Source of the DNA: Candidatus Changshengia sp.
GTDB taxonomy: Bacteria > Chloroflexota > Dormibacteria > Aeolococcales > Aeolococcaceae
Direction: 5' to 3'
Length of the DNA stretch: 36,753 bases
NCBI GenBank assembly: GCA_003134115.1
Contig: PLAK01000092.1
Location: forward strand, 4,926 to 41,678
Position numbers and translations under genes: made by a program. The stretch's first letter is position 1. Each line of letters begins with the position of its first letter. A model generated the notes under the pieces. It was given only the letters and a program-made list of their open reading frames with translations. It searched no databases and had not been told where the DNA came from. Below are positions 32,262 to 36,753 of the stretch, piece by piece.

Positions 32262-33245
32262 TCAGGTCGCCGACGGCGATGCGGACGGGGAGGCTCCGGG
32301 GCCGTGTCCCCAGTGGCCGCCCGAGAACGATCCGCCGAAGCCGCCGAACGTCCCGAAGGGCCCGAAGGGCCAGCCGGGGTATGCGCCGTCGACCCAGCTC
32401 GTCACCCGCGACTGCACGTCCGAGGTGAGCGTGCTCGCCTGGGCCGAGGTGATCTTGCCGCTGCTCTGAAGGGCGCTGATCTGGCTGTCGACCGCGGTGG
32501 TCACCGCGCTCACGACGGCGCTCGCGCTGACGCTGGGGCTCTGAGCCGCGGCGACGCTCGCGATGCTCTCACCCTTGGCCAGGTCGGATTGGAGATCGGA
32601 GACGGAGACGCCAATCGCCGTCGCCGCCGCCTGGAGGGCGGCCTGCTCACCGGATCCGCCGGAGCCGGGGACGGTGGCCGGGCGGGTCTGGTTCACGAAG
32701 TTCGTGACCATCGCGGTGACGTTGGCTCGGAGCTTGGTCCCCTGGGCGGCGGTGATCTTGCCGCTCGATACCAGGTTGTCGATCGCCGTGGTCTCATCGC
32801 CGACCAGGGCGTTGATCACCGCCTGTGCGGTGGTGTGGTTGGCCGTGGCCACCTGGGCGACGGTCTGACCGCCCTGCAGGTCGCTCTCCAGGGTCTGCTC
32901 GCTGATGCCGATGGTGGTCGCCGCGTCCTGGAGCAGGTTGACACCCAGGAGCGCATTCGGCCCCCCGAAGCCGCCCCGAGGATGCGCACCCGGGGAAGGG
33001 CTGCTTGTCGTGTCCGCGGCACTGGCCGCCGAGACGGACGTCGACGGGCCGGTTGCCCGGGTGATCAGGAATCCGGCCACCGCGCTGCCCAGGACCAGCC
33101 CGGCGACGGCGGAGGCGAGGCCGGCGCTCCGGCGCAGTCCGAGGAGGCGCCCGCGCCGGGCGGACGGGGGGGAGTCACGGAGAGGGTCCGACGCGGCGGC
33201 GCCATCCCCGCGGGAGGGCGTCTCGCCGGGAAGGTCTTCGTTCAT
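32262..33245 (-). CDS. Membrane-anchored protein with two ~84-residue repeats
   Basis: I do not recognise a named family. The 327-residue product has a polar, Arg-ending cytoplasmic start (1-40), one membrane segment (~41-62), a Ser/Ala/Gly linker (63-100), two homologous all-helical repeats (~105-187 and ~203-287) and a Gly/Phe/Ser-rich tail (289-327). Each repeat runs AAxxIGxSxxxLxSDLxxGxSxAxVA, a spacer, then LxSSGKITxAQxxxL. The repeats should lie outside the membrane. ATG 33245 follows TTGGAG. A surface or cell-envelope role is the most that can be inferred. Confidence 0.7.
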   Translation of the reverse strand: MNEDLPGETPSRGDGAAASDPLRDSPPSARRGRLLGLRRSAGLASAVAGLVLGSAVAGFLITRATGPSTSVSAASAADTTSSPSPGAHPRGGFGGPNALLGVNLLQDAATTIGISEQTLESDLQGGQTVAQVATANHTTAQAVINALVGDETTAIDNLVSSGKITAAQGTKLRANVTAMVTNFVNQTRPATVPGSGGSGEQAALQAAATAIGVSVSDLQSDLAKGESIASVAAAQSPSVSASAVVSAVTTAVDSQISALQSSGKITSAQASTLTSDVQSRVTSWVDGAYPGWPFGPFGTFGGFGGSFSGGHWGHGPGASPSASPSAT

Positions 33246-33587
33246 CACAAGTCTCCAAGCTGAGGGCGAGGCAGGCCTGGGCGTCGGCCGGCCGCCAGCC
33301 CGCCCGGGCGAAGATCGGGTGCGGACAGGGACTGACCCGGAGTATGGGTGGCCTGCCTTTCGACTTCGTGACACCCGGCTGGAGCCACCGCCCGCGCAGG
33401 CAGGTTGGGGTGGCGAGCGGTGGTCGGCTACGTGGTCAAGCTGGAGCCGATCGCCTCCACTCCGGCGGAGGTGGTGGGCGACTGGTTCGGCCCGGCGATC
33501 CAGCGCTTCCTGAGCGATCCGCGGCCGTCGCCACCGCGCCCGGCTGAGCAGCCTCGCGCAACCACGCGGCCGCGCACGCCCGTCGGG
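33246..33587. other. Intergenic region between msrA and the two-repeat protein
   Basis: This 342-base stretch has no gene I can support. A plus-strand frame from 33405 to about 33545 has coding-like third positions and reads VVGYVVKLEPIASTPAEVV, but it then runs on antisense into msrA without a stop. It may be a remnant. On the minus strand CATACT (33346-33341) is a weak -10 candidate for the two-repeat protein. Confidence 0.4.
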
Positions 33588-34163
33588 CTAGGCGCGCATC
33601 CAGCTCCCCGCCACGGGGAGATGGCAGGCACCACCGCCCTGCTTCTCGAAGTACTGCTGGTGGTACTCCTCGGCCTCCCAGAAGCGCGGGTTGTCGGTGA
33701 CCTCGGTGACGATCGAGCGCCGGGAGCGGCTCTGCGCGGCGAGCCTTCCGAGGACACGCTCGGCGGTCACCCGCTGCCCCGCGTCGCGAACGAAGATCGC
33801 GGAGCGGTACTGGTCGCCCACGTCCGGCCCCTGGCGGTTGAGCTGGGTGGGATCGTGGATGTCGAAGAGGAAGGCGGTGACCAGGTCCTCGTAGCTGACC
33901 AGGGCCGGGTCGTACACCACCTCCACCGCCTCGGCGTGGCCGGTGGTGTGGGAGCAGACCTCGCGGTAGGTGGGGTGCTCGGTGTGCCCACCGGCGTAGC
34001 CGACCCGGGTCGCGACCACCCCGGGGAGGTGGCGGAAGGCGTCCTCCACGCCCCAGAAGCAGCCGCCCGCGAAGACCGCCTGCTCCCGGGTCGCCTCCCC
34101 CTCCCGCTGGGCCGGTGTGACCAAAGGGGTATCCGTGTCAGGGCTTGGGGATGTGGTGTCCAT
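33588..34163 (-). CDS. msrA: Peptide methionine-S-sulfoxide reductase A
   Basis: This 191-residue cytoplasmic repair enzyme reduces the S-sulfoxide of methionine. It has the catalytic GGCFWG motif (Cys35), RVGYAGGHTEHPTYREVCSH, GHAEAVEVVYDP, the YRSAIF segment and a C-terminal Cys in GGACHLP that may serve as the resolving residue. The N-terminal ~25 residues are acidic/Thr-rich and variable. A GACAAT element ends 6 bases before ATG 34163, consistent with a leaderless start. It is divergent from ppdK. Confidence 0.95.
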   Translation of the reverse strand: MDTTSPSPDTDTPLVTPAQREGEATREQAVFAGGCFWGVEDAFRHLPGVVATRVGYAGGHTEHPTYREVCSHTTGHAEAVEVVYDPALVSYEDLVTAFLFDIHDPTQLNRQGPDVGDQYRSAIFVRDAGQRVTAERVLGRLAAQSRSRRSIVTEVTDNPRFWEAEEYHQQYFEKQGGGACHLPVAGSWMRA

Positions 34164-34169
34164 GACCCG

Positions 34170-34175
34170 ATTGTC
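34170..34175 (-). promoter_or_regulatory. -10 element of msrA
   Basis: GACAAT on the minus strand ends 6 bases before the msrA start, with no Shine-Dalgarno sequence between them. It is a weaker match to TANNNT than those of cofC, glmU and glyS. Confidence 0.3.
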
Positions 34176-34202
34176 CTACGGCGGACACTCCCGCCGGCGG
34201 TC

Positions 34203-34226
34203 GGCCGGCCGAGGGGGCGGCCGGCC
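34203..34226. repeat. Paired GGCCGGCC sites in the msrA/ppdK intergenic region
   Basis: GGCCGGCC occurs at 34203-34210 and 34219-34226. Each is itself palindromic and the two can pair as a stem. They lie between the divergent msrA and ppdK promoters; a regulatory role is possible but not shown. Confidence 0.4.
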
Positions 34227-34239
34227 CCCGTGCCGGTGA

Positions 34240-34245
34240 TACCCT
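34240..34245 (+). promoter_or_regulatory. -10 element of ppdK
   Basis: TACCCT in the msrA/ppdK gap fits TANNNT. It would give a leader of about 35 bases that contains the AGAGGA Shine-Dalgarno sequence at 34276-34281. Confidence 0.35.
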
Positions 34246-34287
34246 CGGTCCGCCCTAGCTCTTATCGCGATGACCAGAGGACCGAAC

Positions 34288-36753
34288 ATGCCCGTGACAA
34301 CGAAGCCCCGAGCCCCCAGGAAGACCGGGACGACCACGAAGTCGACGCCGGTCGGCCGGACCACCTCGACCCGTGGCGCACGCTCGTCGACCAAAGCGGC
34401 TCCCGGTCGACGTGGTGCGACCAAGTGGGTGTACCTCTTCGAGGAGGGCAACGCTCAGATGCGCGACCTGCTCGGCGGCAAGGGTGCGGGGGTCGCCGAG
34501 ATGACCCGTGCCGGGCTGCCCGTGCCGCCCGGCTTCACCATCACCACCCAGGCCTGCAACGCCTTCTACGAGCGCGATGAGCAGTTCCCCGACGGGATGT
34601 GGGCGCAGGTCCTCGCCGCCCTCAAGACACTGGAGCGCCAGACCCGCAAGGGATTCGGCGACCCGGTCAACCCGCTGCTCGTCTCGGTCCGCAGCGGCGC
34701 CAAGTTCTCGATGCCGGGAATGATGGACACCGTCCTCAATCTCGGCCTCAACGAGACCACCCTCCAGGGCCTCACCCGCCTCACCGGTGACGAGCGCTTC
34801 GCCCTCGACACCCACCGTCGCTTCATCCAGCTCTTCAGCAAGATCGTGCTGGGGATCTCGGGTGACCTCTTCGAGCACGCGCTGGGTGCGGTCAAGAGCA
34901 AGCACGGTGTCGCCAGCGACGCCGACCTGAGCGTGGCAGCCCTCCGGGAGGTGATCGCGGATTACCGCGAGATCGTCCGCAAGGAGAGCAAGGGCCAGGA
35001 GTTCCCCGACGAGCCGCTGGACCAGCTGAAGGCCGCCATCGGCGCCGTCTTCAGCTCCTGGAACGGCAAGCGTGCGGTCGACTACCGCAACTACAACAAG
35101 ATCGCGCACGACCTGGGCACGGCGGTCAACGTCCAGTCGATGGTCTTCGGCAACATGGGCGACGACTCCGGCACCGGTGTGGCCTTCACCCGCGACCCGG
35201 CGACCGGCGAGAAGGTGCTCTTCGGTGAGTACCTGACCAACGCCCAGGGTGAGGACGTCGTCGCTGGCATCCGCACCCCCAAGCCGATCGCCGCCATGGC
35301 CGACGAGCTGCCCACCGTGTACCGGCAGTTCGAGCGCATCGCCAAGCGCCTGGAGAAGCACTACCGCGACGTGCAGGACATGGAGTTCACCATCGAGCGC
35401 GGCAAGCTCTACATGCTCCAGACCCGCTCCGGCAAGCGCACCGCCGAAGCGGCCGTGAAGATCGCCGTCGAGATGGTCCGCGAGCGGCTCATCTCCCGCG
35501 AGGAGGCCGTCCTCCGGGTGGAGCCGGTCCAGGTCGACCAGCTGCTCCACACCCGGATCGACCCCAGCGCCAAGGTCGAGGTGCTGGCCACCGGTCTGGC
35601 GGCGTCCCCGGGCGCGGCCTACGGCAAGGCCGTCTTCGACGCCGACCGTGCCGAGGCCCTGGCCAAGGCCGGCGAGAAGGTGATCATGGTCCGGATCGAG
35701 ACCAACCCGGACGACGTCCACGGGATGATCGCCGCCGAGGGCGTGCTCACCTCGCGGGGCGGCCGCACCTCCCACGCCGCGGTGGTCGCCCGGGGCATGG
35801 GCAAGCCCTGCGTCGCCGGCGCCGAGTCCGTCCTCGTCGACCTCGACGGCCGGCGCTTCACGGCCGGCGGGAAGACGGTTTACGAGGGCGAGGAGTTCAC
35901 CATCGACGGCTCCACCGGCCGGGTCATCGCCGGCAAGGTGCCGACGATCCAGCCGGAGCTGAGCGGGGACCTGGAGCAGGTGCTGCGCTGGGCCGACGGG
36001 ATCCGCCGGCTCCAGGTGTGGGCCAACGGCGACTACCCCCGCGACGCCGAGCTGGCGCTCCGCTTCGGTGCTCAGGGCATCGGCCTCTGCCGGACCGAGC
36101 ACATGTTCATGGAGCAGGTGCGTCTGCCCCACGTGCAGGCGATGATCCTCTCCGCCACCACCGAGGAGCGCAAGCGCCACCTGGACGAGCTGCTCCCCTT
36201 CCAGCGGAGTGACTTCTACGGGATCCTCAAGGCGATGGCCGGGCTCCCGGTGGTCATCCGGCTCATCGACCCCCCCCTCCACGAGTTCCTGCCCTCCTTC
36301 GAGGATCTGCTGGTCGAGGTCACCCAGGCCGAGACCAGGGGCGACCCCGAGGGGAGCTTCGCGGACAAGCGGAAGATGCTCGCCGCGGTGCGCGCCCTCC
36401 GCGAGCAGAACCCGATGCTGGGCCTGCGCGGCTGCCGCCTCGGCCTCCTCTACCCCGAGATCATCGAGATGCAGGTGCGGGCGATCATGGAAGCCGCGGT
36501 GCAGTTGACCAAGGAGGGCGTCAAGGTCTACCCCGAGATCATGATCCCGCTGGTCAGCACCGTCGAGGAGCTGCGCCGCTCCAAGGCCTACGTGGTCAAG
36601 GAGATCGACGCGGTCTTCGCCGAGGCGGGGGTCAAGATCCACTACAAGATCGGCACCATGATCGAGCTGCCCCGGGCGGCGCTGACCGCTGGGGAGATCG
36701 CCGAGGAGGCAGAGTTCTTCTCCTTCGGGACCAACGACCTCACGCAGACCACC
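34288..36753 (+). CDS. ppdK: Pyruvate, phosphate dikinase (3' end beyond window)
   Basis: The window holds 822 codons; roughly the last 50-80 residues, including the C-terminal catalytic Cys motif, are missing. The enzyme interconverts pyruvate, ATP and phosphate with PEP, AMP and pyrophosphate. Seen are the ATP-grasp start (YLFEEGNAQMRDLLGGKGAG), the phospho-carrier His496 in GGRTSHAAVVARGMG, and the PEP-barrel segments LCRTEHMF and FFSFGTNDLTQ. ATG 34288 is preceded by AGAGGA at a 6-base spacing; ATG 34270 is an alternative with no ribosome-binding site. Residues 1-46 are an unusual Lys/Arg/Thr-rich tail with no acidic residue, before the usual protein start. Confidence 0.95.
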   Translation, partial: MPVTTKPRAPRKTGTTTKSTPVGRTTSTRGARSSTKAAPGRRGATKWVYLFEEGNAQMRDLLGGKGAGVAEMTRAGLPVPPGFTITTQACNAFYERDEQFPDGMWAQVLAALKTLERQTRKGFGDPVNPLLVSVRSGAKFSMPGMMDTVLNLGLNETTLQGLTRLTGDERFALDTHRRFIQLFSKIVLGISGDLFEHALGAVKSKHGVASDADLSVAALREVIADYREIVRKESKGQEFPDEPLDQLKAAIGAVFSSWNGKRAVDYRNYNKIAHDLGTAVNVQSMVFGNMGDDSGTGVAFTRDPATGEKVLFGEYLTNAQGEDVVAGIRTPKPIAAMADELPTVYRQFERIAKRLEKHYRDVQDMEFTIERGKLYMLQTRSGKRTAEAAVKIAVEMVRERLISREEAVLRVEPVQVDQLLHTRIDPSAKVEVLATGLAASPGAAYGKAVFDADRAEALAKAGEKVIMVRIETNPDDVHGMIAAEGVLTSRGGRTSHAAVVARGMGKPCVAGAESVLVDLDGRRFTAGGKTVYEGEEFTIDGSTGRVIAGKVPTIQPELSGDLEQVLRWADGIRRLQVWANGDYPRDAELALRFGAQGIGLCRTEHMFMEQVRLPHVQAMILSATTEERKRHLDELLPFQRSDFYGILKAMAGLPVVIRLIDPPLHEFLPSFEDLLVEVTQAETRGDPEGSFADKRKMLAAVRALREQNPMLGLRGCRLGLLYPEIIEMQVRAIMEAAVQLTKEGVKVYPEIMIPLVSTVEELRRSKAYVVKEIDAVFAEAGVKIHYKIGTMIELPRAALTAGEIAEEAEFFSFGTNDLTQTT

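Noticed and set aside
34255-36642. 795-codon minus-strand open frame opposite ppdK
   Set aside because: It is the antisense shadow of a high-GC gene. The plus strand encodes an unmistakable PPDK and the minus reading has no family motif.

Overview
The window is a very GC-rich, densely packed bacterial chromosome segment with frequent GTG and TTG starts and many 4-bp gene overlaps. It encodes coenzyme F420 biosynthesis and a DinB/maleylpyruvate-isomerase-fold protein of the kind common in mycothiol-using bacteria. It also carries a single-chain alpha2 glycyl-tRNA synthetase, and several genes sit 6-9 bases after a TANNNT-like -10 element, as leaderless transcripts do. Together this suggests a Terrabacteria lineage such as Actinomycetota, Chloroflexota or Dormibacterota. 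I cannot place it more precisely from sequence alone. No phage, transposon, CRISPR array or rRNA was seen.

Layout. (1) 99-2390: F420 operon cofC-cofE-cofD. (2) 2405-3851, minus: two-gene ABC exporter, preceded by a possible 13-codon leader ORF. (3) 3997-8570: an unknown 77-residue ORF, then divergent malQ and glgX for alpha-glucan/glycogen breakdown. (4) 8578-10186: a DedA membrane protein convergent with a Tim44/NTF2-like protein that carries a five-residue Pro-Glu-Leu repeat. (5) 10224-24574: a sugar-acid and pentose locus. manD-kdgK-uxaC-uxuB converts D-glucuronate to KDPG, and xylA-xylB converts D-xylose to xylulose-5-phosphate. Facing them on the minus strand is an operon of a xylose-type binding lipoprotein, a single-domain ATPase, two permease paralogues and a ROK repressor. 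(6) 24733-25280: two repeated terminator-like hairpins, tRNA-Gln(TTG) and a 57-residue Cys/Arg-rich ORF. (7) 25496-32169: housekeeping genes glmU-prs, a CorC/CNNM-type protein, recO, glyS and a DinB-fold protein. (8) 32262-36753: a membrane-anchored two-repeat protein, msrA, and a 3'-truncated ppdK with an unusual basic N-terminal tail.

How the genes work together. The central locus looks built for the two sugars released from glucuronoxylan. Glucuronate is isomerised (UxaC), reduced (UxuB), dehydrated (ManD, an enolase-superfamily enzyme in place of the usual UxuA) and phosphorylated (KdgK). Xylose enters through a transporter with an apparently heterodimeric permease and is processed by XylA and XylB. 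Palindromic sites lie just downstream of the predicted manD, xylA and binding-protein promoters. MalQ/GlgX and PPDK add glycogen turnover and PEP/pyruvate interconversion.

The items most worth a second look are the ManD-based glucuronoxylan-sugar locus with its two-permease transporter, the TANNNT-spaced leaderless starts including a leader ORF coupled to an ABC ATPase, the duplicated terminator unit after tRNA-Gln, and three unrecognised or oddly built proteins: the PEL-repeat Tim44-like protein, the two-repeat membrane protein and the PPDK tail.
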